From positions 931,844-995,843 of the forward strand of contig NZ_OCNH01000002.1 in NCBI RefSeq assembly GCF_900230225.1: a stretch of DNA of 64,000 bases. Reading direction: 5' to 3'. Of the stretch, positions 9,474-18,876 are shown piece after piece. The position numbers were made by a program, and so were the translations under genes. This DNA comes from Spirosoma fluviale. Its GTDB lineage: Bacteria > Bacteroidota > Bacteroidia > Cytophagales > Spirosomataceae. Position 1 is the first letter of the stretch. Every line of letters begins with the position of its first letter. The notes under the pieces are model-generated. The model worked only from the letters and a program-made list of their open reading frames with translations. It had not been told where the DNA came from and searched no databases.

Positions 9474-10994
9474 TTGCCACTTACCGACCAATTAAACGAC
9501 ATTTTAAACAGCCTCGGCGGTTTCGGCCCGGAGATATGGCTGTCTGTAGCTTTTTGTTTTGTGTTAGTTGCCGAACTTATTCTGGTTCGATCACTAGCCT
9601 TACCAAAAGCCCGTTTATACCTGGCTGGACTAAGTGTTACTGTGCTGCTGGTGGCTGGCGGTTGGGCTGTGCTATTACCCACACGCGGGTTTCTGTTCAT
9701 GCATCTGCTCTTTGTGGATCAACAGGCTATTTTTATTCAGGTCATCGTTGCCTTGAGTGCAGTGAGCGTCGTTCTCTACGAAGCCTTTACGTTGCCCATC
9801 AATCAGGCAATCGACCGGCCGAAACTGCCGCTGGAGTGGTACTCCCTGCTGATTGCGATGACGCTCGGATTGTTCCTCATGAGCCTCTCTGTCAACATGC
9901 TCAGTATCTACCTGAGCATCGAGTTGGTGTCCATCTGTTCCTATTTACTGACGGCCCTCACCGCCGACCGGAAAGCCTCCGAAGGCGGAATTAAATACTT
10001 GCTGTTTGGGGCGATCAGTTCGGCCGTCATGCTCTATGGTATGTCGTTGCTCTACGGCATGACCGGCACCCTTGACCTGACCGCTGAAGCCTTCGGAGCT
10101 GAGATGGCCCGGCAGGACGGGGCCGTTGTTGCCGTGGCGATGTTGTTGACACTGGCGGGCTTGTTGTTCAAACTGGCGGGTGTGCCGTTTCACGTCTGGA
10201 CGCCCGATGCCTACGAAGCGGCCCCCGTGCCGGTAGCGGCTTTTTTCTCGGTAGCTCCCAAAGCGGCTGCTGTGCTGGTATTGCTACGGTTGGTAACCGC
10301 CCTGCCCCTGGAAGCGTCGGGCTTCGGTACGACTGTCCTTGTGCTGCAAACGCCACTAGCCGTATTGGCGCTGGCGGGTATTCTGATCGGTAACTTGTCG
10401 GCCCTGCGGCAAACGGATGCCAAGCGGCTTCTGGCGTATTCGACCATTGCCCACGCCGGTTTTCTGCTGGTGGGCGTGGTTGCGTTCAACGAAGCCGGTT
10501 TCAATGCCGTGCTATTTTATATTGGTACCTACCTGTTTATTTCGCTGTCGGCCTTCTTCCTCATCGATCTGCTGGCCCGAAGCAACGGAAGCCGACTCGC
10601 GATCAAAAATTTTGCTGGTCTGGGGGCTAAGCAACCGTTGCTGGCCGTTTCGCTGACGGTCGTCATGCTGGCCCTGACGGGGTTACCGCCAACGGTCGGT
10701 TTTACGGCAAAACTCCTGTCGTTTTCCGCCTTGTATGACGCTTATCAGCAGCGTGGCGATGCCTGGCTGCTGGCGTTGTTTGGACTGGGCTTACTCAATG
10801 CCCTGGTTTCGCTGGTCTATTACCTCAAAATCCCGTTCCTGCTGTTTTTCCGTACAGCACCTGATTCTTCGGAACAGAACAGTCCGGTCCGCTTGCCCAA
10901 AACAGCGGTCTGGGTGGCGGTTGGGCTGGTGGTACCCATCATCCTGTTATTTCTGAAACCTGACCTGCTGCTGCGTTTCCTGGCAAACGGATGA
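9474..10994 (+). CDS. nuoN: NADH-quinone oxidoreductase subunit N
   Basis: 506 residues, about 14 membrane helices, with the proton-antiporter (Proton_antipo_M) core. Recognisable blocks are SIYLSIELVSICSYLLTA (TM5, conserved Glu), GGIKYLLFGAISSAVMLYG, FKLAGVPFHVWTPDAYEAAP (TM7-8) and LLAYSTIAHAGFLLVG. It is an antiporter-like proton-pumping subunit of complex I. The open frame runs back to 9381, but that part lies in the word-repeat spacer. The TTG at 9474 gives a length close to E. coli NuoN (485). No other nuo gene flanks it: terC is upstream and a protease gene converges downstream. Confidence 0.93.
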   Translation: MPLTDQLNDILNSLGGFGPEIWLSVAFCFVLVAELILVRSLALPKARLYLAGLSVTVLLVAGGWAVLLPTRGFLFMHLLFVDQQAIFIQVIVALSAVSVVLYEAFTLPINQAIDRPKLPLEWYSLLIAMTLGLFLMSLSVNMLSIYLSIELVSICSYLLTALTADRKASEGGIKYLLFGAISSAVMLYGMSLLYGMTGTLDLTAEAFGAEMARQDGAVVAVAMLLTLAGLLFKLAGVPFHVWTPDAYEAAPVPVAAFFSVAPKAAAVLVLLRLVTALPLEASGFGTTVLVLQTPLAVLALAGILIGNLSALRQTDAKRLLAYSTIAHAGFLLVGVVAFNEAGFNAVLFYIGTYLFISLSAFFLIDLLARSNGSRLAIKNFAGLGAKQPLLAVSLTVVMLALTGLPPTVGFTAKLLSFSALYDAYQQRGDAWLLALFGLGLLNALVSLVYYLKIPFLLFFRTAPDSSEQNSPVRLPKTAVWVAVGLVVPIILLFLKPDLLLRFLANG

Positions 10995-11004
10995 GTGAGT
11001 TTGC

Positions 11005-14000
11005 CTACTGTTTCACCAATCGCTTCTGACTTTCACTTTCTCCGGTTGCCGCCCGTAGTATGTACGTACCCGTTGGCAGGAGTCCGACATCCAGATCTGT
11101 TTTTGTTTGACCACGGGGCACCGTCTGGCGGAGTACAGTACGGCCGTTTGCATCGAGAAGTAGCAGTGTAACCGGCCCCGATCCACTCGCGCTAAAGGAT
11201 ACCGTGCAACTCCGTTCGACCGGATTTGGGGTGAGTTGCCAGTCGCCTAAACCCAGGGCCGGATCAACGGCCAGCAGAATATCGATGCGAACCGTTACGG
11301 CTGCAGCCGTAGCCGAGCAGCCGTTTGGTCCTGTAACCAGCACCGCGAAACTACCACTTTTATCAGCGGCATAACTCAAGCTTGTAGCGCCCGAAATGGC
11401 GGTTCCATCTCTGTACCACTGGTATGTATAGCCGGTTCCTGAATTAGCCAGCAGGCTCACCGTGGAGGGCGCGTAAACTAGGGTGCTGCTTTGGGGCGTA
11501 ACGGTAGCGGTAACCCCCTCTTTTACGGTCAGTGATACCGGAGCAGAGGTTTTCTGACAACCGTTTAAACTTGCCGCTACCGCATAAGTACCTGATTGAG
11601 TAACGGCATAGTTCAGGGAGGTAGAGCCGTTAACTGGGGTGCCATCCATCAGCCATTGGAGGCTGGCCCCCGGGTCTGTAGTAGCTTGTAAGGCAAACGG
11701 GGTTCCGGCACAAAAAGCGGCACTGCCCGGTGAAACAGTCGCTTTAGGGGCCGCATTGACGGTAAAAACAGAACTTTCATCACCGTAAACAGTTATGCCC
11801 CCTTGGGTAGCTGCCAGCCTGACTTTGTACTGGCTACCGGGTAATTGCGATGGAGATAACCGAAGTGTGGCCTTACTGCTCGCCACCGTACTATTAATAA
11901 CGGAAAACCGCAACCCCGTCGGGTCGGAGAGTTCTGTCCGGTAGGTAGTGCCGGGTTTGGGGGTGAAGTTGGCTGTAAAGGCTACCGGTATGGTATCGCC
12001 GGGGCAATAAAGAGCTTTTGCTAAGGATGACGTTAGTGTACGGGGCTCGTATACGCTCAGCCCGTGGTTCTTGTTCAGAAGCCAGATTCGGTTGTCCGGC
12101 CCCACGCGCAGTACCGTGTTGTAATCACTGGGTGCTATGACCGGTTGACTCGACCAGACTTTGCCATCATTTCGATAGAGTGACGTGGAAGTAGAGACGA
12201 CCAGGTTGTTGTCGGCACTAATGCCCAGTTGCAGGAAGTTCTGAAAATCAGCTCCTGTAATGGTTTTTGACGAGATAGATTCGATAGATTTAGTCGCTGT
12301 AGCCAGCTTAACTATACCATTATAGCCACCAGCGTAAATTGTTTTTCCCATTTGGTCGATTAGTATGGAAGCCATGTTCTCGATAGGCAGGTTGCTGAAT
12401 GCCTCCCAGCGACTGCCATCGAAATGACCTATTCCTGCTTTGCCATAATACCCAATCCAGAGATGATTGCTGGCATCAACTACACCGCCGTAAATTGACC
12501 CACTTGCCACCAGATCGGGTGCTTCATAGGTTGTCCAGCGCGTACCATCGTACCGGTACACGGTGTTATAGGTGATCAGGAATAGCAGGTTATTATCCCC
12601 GGCCGCGAGGGTTCCGAAGGGGTAAGTAACGCCTGGAGGGTTTGGAATCTGAATCCAGCCGGTTCCATTCTGGGCATAAATGCCATAGTTAGCTAATACA
12701 TACCCCCGGTTTTGCCGGTTAAATGTGAGTGCAGTCGCCCCCGTTGGCAGAACGGGATTCGTGGCGTTTACAGATACCCAGTTAGTGCCTTCCGTACTTC
12801 GATACAATCCTCCTCCGGTGGTCATCCAGGCGGCACCGGTTGTGTCGAAGGCCAGTTGATTTAAACTCGTTGCCGGCAGGTTTGTATTGGCCGGATTTGC
12901 AAAGTTCCAGCGCCTGCCATCGCCCCCTGTCCGAAACGAGTTTGACTGCCAGTCCGACTCGGCACCGGCTGCATTAACCTTAACGCGGTAATAATAGGTG
13001 GTGTTGGGTTGTAACGAATCTGCAGTGATGACCAGGCCATTTCGTAGCGTAGCATCGCCAAGCTGGTTATAAATCAGTGACTTGTCGAATACCAACGTGG
13101 AAAAATCAGCTGACCGCGCCAACTGAATACGGGAGGTGGCTGCTTCGTTTGAATAATCGTACCAGGAAATTGGCACGCTTAATTGATGCAGAACGGCCGA
13201 CGAACCTGTTGGCGTGGGCCAAAGACCAGCTATTTCTGGCTTCCTCCGGTAGGTACGAAGGGGCGACCAATCGCTTTCCTTACCATCTTTTGTGACTTTT
13301 ACGCGCCAGTAAATCCAGCAACTGTTTTGGCAATTTCCAAAATTATTGTCGCTCGATAAGTTAAAGGAGGTAACCGAGGCCGACACTGTTTTACTCAGGT
13401 AAGGAGAGGCCATATCGGGACTATAATGGGCCTGTACATGGTAGCTCGTTGCACCTTCTACGGGATACCAGCTTACCAAGTTGTTTGCCACATTCTGCGC
13501 GCCTGTTTCCGGTTGTTGTAGCGCCGGTGGCCGTAGCGTTGAGCTGTTGGTAATAATTATCTGACCGGAAACCGACCAACTGCTTTCGCCGATGCTGTTC
13601 CGGGCTTTTACACGCCAAAAGTAGGATACCCCCGGTATAAGATTCTCTGCCTGAAGCATCGGGTAAATGACGATGGCATCGAGTGCCATACCTGTGCTGA
13701 AATCGGCTGATGAAGCAAGCTGTATTCTGTATTGTTCCGCAAATTTGGCTGGGGTCCATTCGAGGTAGGGGTCTGGCCGGGTGGCAGAGCTAACTGTAAC
13801 GCCCGTTGGTACATCGGGGAGTTGACTGACAGCTTTGCCGGCCAGGGCTATCTCGGCGTTCCGGCGCATAAGTTCGATACAGAGCGGATGAAAACTGGTC
13901 TCCTGCTTGCCACCCGTTACGGTGTGGCAGTAACTCATAACGGTGCCAATGCGGGCCATTTGTGGGCCGGTATAGCAACTGCCTTCCGCTTTTCCACAGA

Positions 14001-14658
14001 AATCGATCGGGCCACCGGGCCAGCTGCAGCTATGGGTATGGGGTGATCCCATCATATGGCCAATCTCGTGGGTAATTGTCGGAATACGGTCGGTAGCGCC
14101 GGGTAAGTTATACCCAATAACGGCGGCCTCCGAAAAGCCATTAGACGCTAAATACGCAATACCCGAAGCGACTGGATCGGTCTTGGCAGAATAGCCAATG
14201 AGAAAATCGCGCGGTATTGATTTTTGGTTTTGTCGCCACCACTGGGCCATATCGGCCAGGTGAATGCCAATGTCGTTTTTACGGGTATATGGGTCCGGAG
14301 AGTCCCAGATTTTGATGTACGTGACAACTAATTTGATGTTCAGATCGCGCTCGAAAACTGCCGAGGACTCCGCAATGGTTTGGTAGACGTACCGCTTGAT
14401 TTCGGCCGCATCACCCCCGAACGCCCGATAAAGATCATTGTCTACGTCAATGGCTATACGACACTCCAAACGCTGAGTGGCCTGTCGTTGCCCTTGCTTC
14501 GATGACCGCCCCAGTGTCTGCATCATTTGTATAATAGCCGGGCTGAGCTGAGTGTCATCCGTTTTGCAACCAAAACGAGGGTCCGGTGCCTGCGCTAGCA
14601 AACAGCCGGAAAGTAATAACAGGCATAATGCCGTAATTGCCGTAAAGGGCTGTTGCAT
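11005..14658 (-). CDS. secreted metzincin metalloprotease with T9SS C-terminal domain
   Basis: 1217 residues. A signal peptide (about 1-22) precedes a reprolysin-like (M12B) catalytic domain with zinc motif HEIGHMMGSPH. His197, His201 and His207 are the ligands, Glu198 is the catalytic base, and the Met-turn is at TVMSYCH. Fibronectin III-like repeats follow (about 285-590), then a beta-propeller-like region (about 590-880) and Ig/PKD-like domains (about 880-1130). The last 75 residues form a type A T9SS sorting domain (LTPNPVERSCTVSFSA to KRLVKQ). It should be exported by the type IX system and act at the cell surface or in the medium. The cleavage target is unknown. Confidence 0.9.
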   Translation of the reverse strand: MQQPFTAITALCLLLLSGCLLAQAPDPRFGCKTDDTQLSPAIIQMMQTLGRSSKQGQRQATQRLECRIAIDVDNDLYRAFGGDAAEIKRYVYQTIAESSAVFERDLNIKLVVTYIKIWDSPDPYTRKNDIGIHLADMAQWWRQNQKSIPRDFLIGYSAKTDPVASGIAYLASNGFSEAAVIGYNLPGATDRIPTITHEIGHMMGSPHTHSCSWPGGPIDFCGKAEGSCYTGPQMARIGTVMSYCHTVTGGKQETSFHPLCIELMRRNAEIALAGKAVSQLPDVPTGVTVSSATRPDPYLEWTPAKFAEQYRIQLASSADFSTGMALDAIVIYPMLQAENLIPGVSYFWRVKARNSIGESSWSVSGQIIITNSSTLRPPALQQPETGAQNVANNLVSWYPVEGATSYHVQAHYSPDMASPYLSKTVSASVTSFNLSSDNNFGNCQNSCWIYWRVKVTKDGKESDWSPLRTYRRKPEIAGLWPTPTGSSAVLHQLSVPISWYDYSNEAATSRIQLARSADFSTLVFDKSLIYNQLGDATLRNGLVITADSLQPNTTYYYRVKVNAAGAESDWQSNSFRTGGDGRRWNFANPANTNLPATSLNQLAFDTTGAAWMTTGGGLYRSTEGTNWVSVNATNPVLPTGATALTFNRQNRGYVLANYGIYAQNGTGWIQIPNPPGVTYPFGTLAAGDNNLLFLITYNTVYRYDGTRWTTYEAPDLVASGSIYGGVVDASNHLWIGYYGKAGIGHFDGSRWEAFSNLPIENMASILIDQMGKTIYAGGYNGIVKLATATKSIESISSKTITGADFQNFLQLGISADNNLVVSTSTSLYRNDGKVWSSQPVIAPSDYNTVLRVGPDNRIWLLNKNHGLSVYEPRTLTSSLAKALYCPGDTIPVAFTANFTPKPGTTYRTELSDPTGLRFSVINSTVASSKATLRLSPSQLPGSQYKVRLAATQGGITVYGDESSVFTVNAAPKATVSPGSAAFCAGTPFALQATTDPGASLQWLMDGTPVNGSTSLNYAVTQSGTYAVAASLNGCQKTSAPVSLTVKEGVTATVTPQSSTLVYAPSTVSLLANSGTGYTYQWYRDGTAISGATSLSYAADKSGSFAVLVTGPNGCSATAAAVTVRIDILLAVDPALGLGDWQLTPNPVERSCTVSFSASGSGPVTLLLLDANGRTVLRQTVPRGQTKTDLDVGLLPTGTYILRAATGESESQKRLVKQ

Positions 14659-14832
14659 ACAAATCTATTTGGTGTGGAAATGGAGAGATGAACGAAATGT
14701 AACCTATTCATACGGACATTCCTAAAGTGTAAGCCGGTTGATTGATCAAATGGTAGCAAATCAATAGTTTTCGTTTCTTTGTGTCCTGAAACAAGCTGTG
14801 TGGTGAGTATGAGTCCGGTTGGTGTCTTAGAT
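14659..14832 (+). promoter_or_regulatory. intergenic region with candidate promoter for rfaE1
   Basis: TTG 14742-14744, 20 bases, then TAGTTTTC 14765-14772, a 7-of-8 match where TAnnTTTG is consensus (last base C). It sits 61 bases before the chosen ATG and 37 before the next possible ATG at 14809. It also excludes the TTG start at 14779 as too close. Confidence 0.5.
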
Positions 14833-15810
14833 ATGTCTATTGATGAACTGTTCGATCAGTTCGATAAACTCCGCGTGTTGATTGTTGGCGATGTGATGCT
14901 TGATTCCTACGTGTGGGGGCGCGTTGAGCGGATTTCGCCCGAAGCACCGGTTCCCGTCGTAACCGTCGATCGGCGCGAACTGCGTCTGGGTGGAGCCGGG
15001 AATGTGTTGCTGAACGTGCAGGCATTGGGGGCCGAAGCTATCATTTGCTCCATTATCGGTACCGATGCACCGGGCGATCAGCTCGAACAGGAGCTCTGCA
15101 ACCGGGGCCTCAACTGCGACGGCCTCATTCGCAGCACAGACCGGATCACGACCATTAAAGAACGCATCATTGCTGGTTCACAACAGGTGGTTCGGGTGGA
15201 TACGGAAACTGATAAATACATTACCGCCGACGAGCGGGCGCAACTGATTGACAAAGCGAAAGAGCTGATCCCAACCTGCCATGTCGTTATTTTTGAAGAT
15301 TACGATAAAGGCGTTCTGAGCAAAGAAGCCATCGCCGAAATCACAAATTTTGCCAACGATAAGGGGGTGCCAACGGTTGTTGACCCCAAGAAACGGAACT
15401 TTCTCTCGTACCAGAACACGACCTTATTCAAGCCAAATCTGAAAGAACTGCGGGAAGGCCTGAAAGTAGATTTTGATATTGATAAGCCGGAGGAGTTCCG
15501 GGCGGTCGTCAACCAGTTGAAAGAAACCCTGAATTTGAAAGGTGCTCTTATTACCCTCTCGGAGCGGGGCGCTTATATTGATTACAAAGGGGAACGGCTG
15601 AAATTACCGGCTCATATCCGGAAAATTGCCGATGTATCCGGCGCGGGCGACACCGTTATTAGTATAGCCGCCTGTTGTGTGGCGTTGAAACAACCACCCC
15701 ACATTATAGCCGGTTTGTCGAATCTGGGCGGAGGCCTGGTTTGCGAATCGGTGGGCGTAGTGCCTATTGATAAGGGACAATTGAAGCAGGAAGCGAAGGA
15801 AAGTTTGTAA
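14833..15810 (+). CDS. rfaE1: D-glycero-beta-D-manno-heptose-7-phosphate kinase
   Basis: 325 residues, a PfkB/ribokinase-fold sugar kinase. The N-terminal substrate block is LRVLIVGDVMLDSYVWG, GGAGNVLLNV follows, and the C-terminal DVSGAGDTVIS carries the anion hole and catalytic Asp. It matches the RfaE domain I / HldE kinase half, which phosphorylates heptose-7-phosphate at O1 for ADP-heptose synthesis. The cytidylyltransferase half of bifunctional HldE is absent, as in organisms with separate HldA/HldC genes. ATG 14833 (MSIDELFDQF) is the best start; ATG 14809 would add eight residues. Confidence 0.88.
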   Translation: MSIDELFDQFDKLRVLIVGDVMLDSYVWGRVERISPEAPVPVVTVDRRELRLGGAGNVLLNVQALGAEAIICSIIGTDAPGDQLEQELCNRGLNCDGLIRSTDRITTIKERIIAGSQQVVRVDTETDKYITADERAQLIDKAKELIPTCHVVIFEDYDKGVLSKEAIAEITNFANDKGVPTVVDPKKRNFLSYQNTTLFKPNLKELREGLKVDFDIDKPEEFRAVVNQLKETLNLKGALITLSERGAYIDYKGERLKLPAHIRKIADVSGAGDTVISIAACCVALKQPPHIIAGLSNLGGGLVCESVGVVPIDKGQLKQEAKESL

Positions 15811-15811
15811 G

Positions 15812-15882
15812 GAAACGTACCTCTGGACTTTAGTCCGGATAGCTACACATTCTATCCGGACTACAGTCTAGGGTACGTTTAC
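15812..15882. terminator. palindrome between convergent rfaE1 and hemE
   Basis: Arms about 15812-15842 and 15852-15882 pair nearly perfectly. The outer part pairs AAACGTACC with GGTACGTTT, and the inner part GGACTTTAGTCC is itself a palindrome. It spans the gap between converging genes and touches the hemE stop codon. The sequence resembles the palindrome at 48264-48348. Confidence 0.7.
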
Positions 15883-16913
15883 ATTTCTTTCACAGCATCA
15901 ACAAAGCACCGGGCTTTGTCGGGGTCCGTATCGGGATAGATGCCGTGGCCGAGGTTGGCAATGTAATGCTGGTGACCGAAGTCGCTGAACATCTGTTTCA
16001 CCTCCGCCCGAATCTGGGCAAAATCGGCGTACAAGACACAGGGGTCGAGGTTTCCCTGCAAAACGCGGTCGGGGATTAACGCCCGCGATTCTTTGGGGTC
16101 CATATTCCAGTCCAGTCCGACCACATCGCAGCTCAGCTGACCAATTTCGTGCCGGGCGAAGAATGCCCCTTTGGCAAAAACGGTTACGGGTACGTCGCGG
16201 TCCGGCGTTCCGGCAATCACATCGCAAATTTGCTTGATATAGGGCAACGAAAAGGTCCGGTATTGCTCCGGCGAGAGAATACCCGCCCACGAGTCGAAGA
16301 TCTGAACCAGATCGACCCCTGCCCGAATCTGCGCCTGTAAATACGCGATGGTGCTGTCCGTTATTTGCTGAAGCAGGGCGTGAGCAAAGTTGGGGTCGGT
16401 ATAGAGCAGTTTCTTGGCTACCGAGAAGGTCTTTGACCCTTTGCCTTCGGTCATATAGCAGAAAATAGTGAACGGCGCTCCGGCAAAACCAATGAGCGGC
16501 ACCCGGTTGTTCAGCTCTTTCTTGGTCAGTTTAATGGCATCCAGCACGTAACCCAGATCGCTTTCGGCATCGGCCACGCGCAAACGGCTCAGGTCGGCCT
16601 GATTGCGTACCGTCGACGGGAAAACTGGGCCCCGACTTTCGATCATTTCGTAGGGGAGCCCCATCGCTTCGGGCACGACCAGAATATCGGAGAAGATAAT
16701 GGCCGCATCGACATCGAAAGCATCGACCGGCTGTATGGTGACTTCGGCGGCTAGTTCGGGGGTTTTGGCCAGGGTGATAAAACTCCCGGCTCGCTCCCGA
16801 ACCGCTCTGTATTGAGGAAGCACACGCCCGGCCTGACGCATCATCCAGACCGGCACCCGCTCGGTCAGTTCACCCCGCGCGGTGCGGAGTAACAAGTCAT
16901 TTTGTAAAGTCAT
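15879..16913 (-). CDS. hemE: uroporphyrinogen decarboxylase
   Basis: 344 residues, close to the usual length of about 350. Signature one [17 protein letters not shown] is at 19-35, where family members have Arg and Asp/Glu for the propionates. The second conserved block is [16 protein letters not shown], and FDSWAG sits in the barrel. It decarboxylates uroporphyrinogen III to coproporphyrinogen III in haem biosynthesis and is cytosolic. It stands alone, convergent with rfaE1. The start ATG 16913 lies only 4 bases after a perfect -7 box. Confidence 0.96.
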   Translation of the reverse strand: MTLQNDLLLRTARGELTERVPVWMMRQAGRVLPQYRAVRERAGSFITLAKTPELAAEVTIQPVDAFDVDAAIIFSDILVVPEAMGLPYEMIESRGPVFPSTVRNQADLSRLRVADAESDLGYVLDAIKLTKKELNNRVPLIGFAGAPFTIFCYMTEGKGSKTFSVAKKLLYTDPNFAHALLQQITDSTIAYLQAQIRAGVDLVQIFDSWAGILSPEQYRTFSLPYIKQICDVIAGTPDRDVPVTVFAKGAFFARHEIGQLSCDVVGLDWNMDPKESRALIPDRVLQGNLDPCVLYADFAQIRAEVKQMFSDFGHQHYIANLGHGIYPDTDPDKARCFVDAVKEM

Positions 16914-16917
16914 GGTG

Positions 16918-16925
16918 CAAAGATA
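16918..16925 (-). promoter_or_regulatory. hemE: -7 box of hemE, leaderless spacing
   Basis: On the minus strand TATCTTTG is followed by CACC and the ATG. TAnnTTTG is a perfect -7 match. With initiation a few bases downstream, the transcript would start at or beside the initiation codon. No clear TTG is seen at -33. Confidence 0.6.
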
Positions 16926-17042
16926 GTCCTGAACCGGGATTCATCGGATTGGAATGATCACTCTGATTACTTTTAAGGAAAGAGCTTTTATTTAGGCTGT
17001 ATGTTCTAATATTTCCCAATTTTGCCAAAATTAGGAAATCGT

Positions 17043-18146
17043 ATGCCTTCTCTCTTTATCGACGCCGAACGCCTGCGCGACCTCAATAGTGGTCTGGGGC
17101 AGGTTTGCTTACACCTGGGCCACGAACTGGTTCGTCAACGCCCCGAGGGTCGCGACGGCGAACCGTGGAAACTGACCTTTCTGGTGCCAAAAGGGAAATC
17201 GGGTGTTTTTGGCAACTCGGTATCGTACATCGAAGCGTCGTGGCAACGAAAGCTTCTAATTCCCGGTCAGTATGATGTCTGGCATTGTCTGCATCAGGAT
17301 TCGGTCTATCTGCCCAATCCGCTGATCAATAAGTCGGCGAAGTTGATGCTGACGATTTATGATCTTAATTTTCTGGAACGAGCCGATTATTCAGCCGCTA
17401 AAAAGGAGCGTAAACTGGCCCGGTTGCAGCGAAAGATCAACAAGGCATCGTTGCTGACGGCCGGTTCGGCGTTTACGGCTTCGGTGGTTCGGAAGCACCT
17501 GACCATTCCCGAAACCACGCCGTTCGATGTGGTATATACCGGTGTGGCCGTCGATCCGAAAAACACACCGGCCGAGTTACCCGCCGATTCGCCCCTGCAC
17601 GACTTCACCCAATCTGCTTTTCTCCTGTTTGTAGGGGTCATTCACCCGAAAAAGAACGTGCATACGCTGCTGCCGCTGCTCGAAGCATTTCCTGACTATC
17701 GGCTGGTACTGGCTGGTCCCGACCGTCACCCCTACGCGCAGCACATCCGCGAGCAGGCCGAGAAACTGGGTGTGGCCGACCGGTTATTATTGGCCGGGTC
17801 GGTTGATGAATCGACGAAATTATGGCTCTACGCCCATTGTGAAGCATTTCTGTTTCCCTCGTTGACCGAAGGGTTTGGCTTGCCCGTTGCCGAAGCCATG
17901 ACGTTTGGTAAGCCGGTATTCATTTCCAACCTGACGAGCTTACCCGAAGTAGGCGGCAAGGAAGCCTATTATTTTGAAGACTTCGAGCCGGAGAACATGG
18001 CCAAAGTACTGCACGACGGGCTGCATGATTTCGGTCAGAATTCCCTGCGCGAGGAACGTCTCCGCCGACGGGCCGCCGGTTTCAGCTGGCCAAGTGTGGC
18101 AGCAGAGTACTGGAAGTTGTATGAGGGGTTGTTGGGTAATAAATAA
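17043..18146 (+). CDS. GT4-family glycosyltransferase
   Basis: 367 residues, GT-B fold. The C-terminal nucleotide-sugar domain has FVGVIHPKKN, LVLAGPDRHPY, LLLAGSVDESTKLWLYA and the E-x7-E signature EGFGLPVAE. The N-terminal acceptor domain is less conserved. It probably transfers a sugar to a surface glycan or glycolipid from the cytosolic side; donor and acceptor are unknown. ATG 17043 (MPSLFIDAERLRD) is preferred to the TTG at 17022. There is no polysaccharide cluster around it: hemE is upstream and the HAAS array converges 3 bases downstream. Confidence 0.87.
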   Translation: MPSLFIDAERLRDLNSGLGQVCLHLGHELVRQRPEGRDGEPWKLTFLVPKGKSGVFGNSVSYIEASWQRKLLIPGQYDVWHCLHQDSVYLPNPLINKSAKLMLTIYDLNFLERADYSAAKKERKLARLQRKINKASLLTAGSAFTASVVRKHLTIPETTPFDVVYTGVAVDPKNTPAELPADSPLHDFTQSAFLLFVGVIHPKKNVHTLLPLLEAFPDYRLVLAGPDRHPYAQHIREQAEKLGVADRLLLAGSVDESTKLWLYAHCEAFLFPSLTEGFGLPVAEAMTFGKPVFISNLTSLPEVGGKEAYYFEDFEPENMAKVLHDGLHDFGQNSLREERLRRRAAGFSWPSVAAEYWKLYEGLLGNK

Positions 18147-18148
18147 TA

Positions 18149-18853
18149 CTATCGGTTTGGGTGAATTTCATACAGTGACTCATACATGATATTGCCGGTT
18201 CGCATATACAAGCCAATTGCCACCAAATATAGGAAAATCAACAAAGGTTGAGTTGGGTATGGAATGAGAGGTAATATCCCCAAAAAGCCCGTTACACCTA
18301 TTCCATAAATAACAGGCAGCAACACAGAATGGCGTGTTATCAGATATAATGCTTCGGTAGGGACATTGTGAATTCCATATCTGAAAACAGTTTTCAGATA
18401 TGGCCAGACCAGGCCCATAATTAAAACGAAGAAACCCATTATAGTGCCCGTTGCAAAACCAGCGTAGAAGTCGCTATCTAATTCCACTCCATTTGCTGAA
18501 TCAGGGGCGTAGCCGACAAAGGATAAAAGAATTAAAACAGCACACACTGGCACCGTCTGTCGCCACAACAACGGTTTTTGAAACTGGGTACGCACTGCCT
18601 GATACCAACGCTCGTCATAGTGCCGGAAGGTGACCCGGTTGTACTGCCGCTCCATTTTCTGCAATCCCTTACGCCCGCCAAAGGCCTCTTGTGTCGCTGT
18701 TAATGCGGTTGCGAAGGTCATGCCCTGCGCCATTCGGTCGAGCAGGGCCGTGGTGAAATGATCCGTGAGTTCCTGGATTAGCTCCTCGTTGGTGAGCAGG
18801 TTGGTCTCGCGGAGGTGGTAGTCGAGGGTGGATTGCTGGGCGGACGTAAGCAT
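18149..18853 (-). CDS. HAAS-like membrane protein 7 (last of the array)
   Basis: 234 residues. An N-terminal helical bundle (1-75) contains NEELIQELTDHFTTALLDRM and ends FGGRKGLQKMERQY, followed by about four membrane helices (100-225). It belongs to subtype A of the tandem family (HLRETNLLTNEEL, FGGRKGL), with the proteins at 19595 and 20996. The N-terminal pattern resembles the HAAS/DUF1700 domain known beside PadR regulators in other phyla; that assignment is inference from pattern and context. It is separated by 23 bases from the preceding gene, the largest gap in the operon. Confidence 0.82.
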   Translation of the reverse strand: MLTSAQQSTLDYHLRETNLLTNEELIQELTDHFTTALLDRMAQGMTFATALTATQEAFGGRKGLQKMERQYNRVTFRHYDERWYQAVRTQFQKPLLWRQTVPVCAVLILLSFVGYAPDSANGVELDSDFYAGFATGTIMGFFVLIMGLVWPYLKTVFRYGIHNVPTEALYLITRHSVLLPVIYGIGVTGFLGILPLIPYPTQPLLIFLYLVAIGLYMRTGNIMYESLYEIHPNR

Positions 18854-18876
18854 CAGGTTTGGGCGGAGAAGATGTG

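Noticed and set aside
17043-18146. Membership of the glycosyltransferase in a capsule cluster
   Set aside because: No transporter, polymerase or other sugar-nucleotide genes flank it apart from the separate rfaE1 gene.
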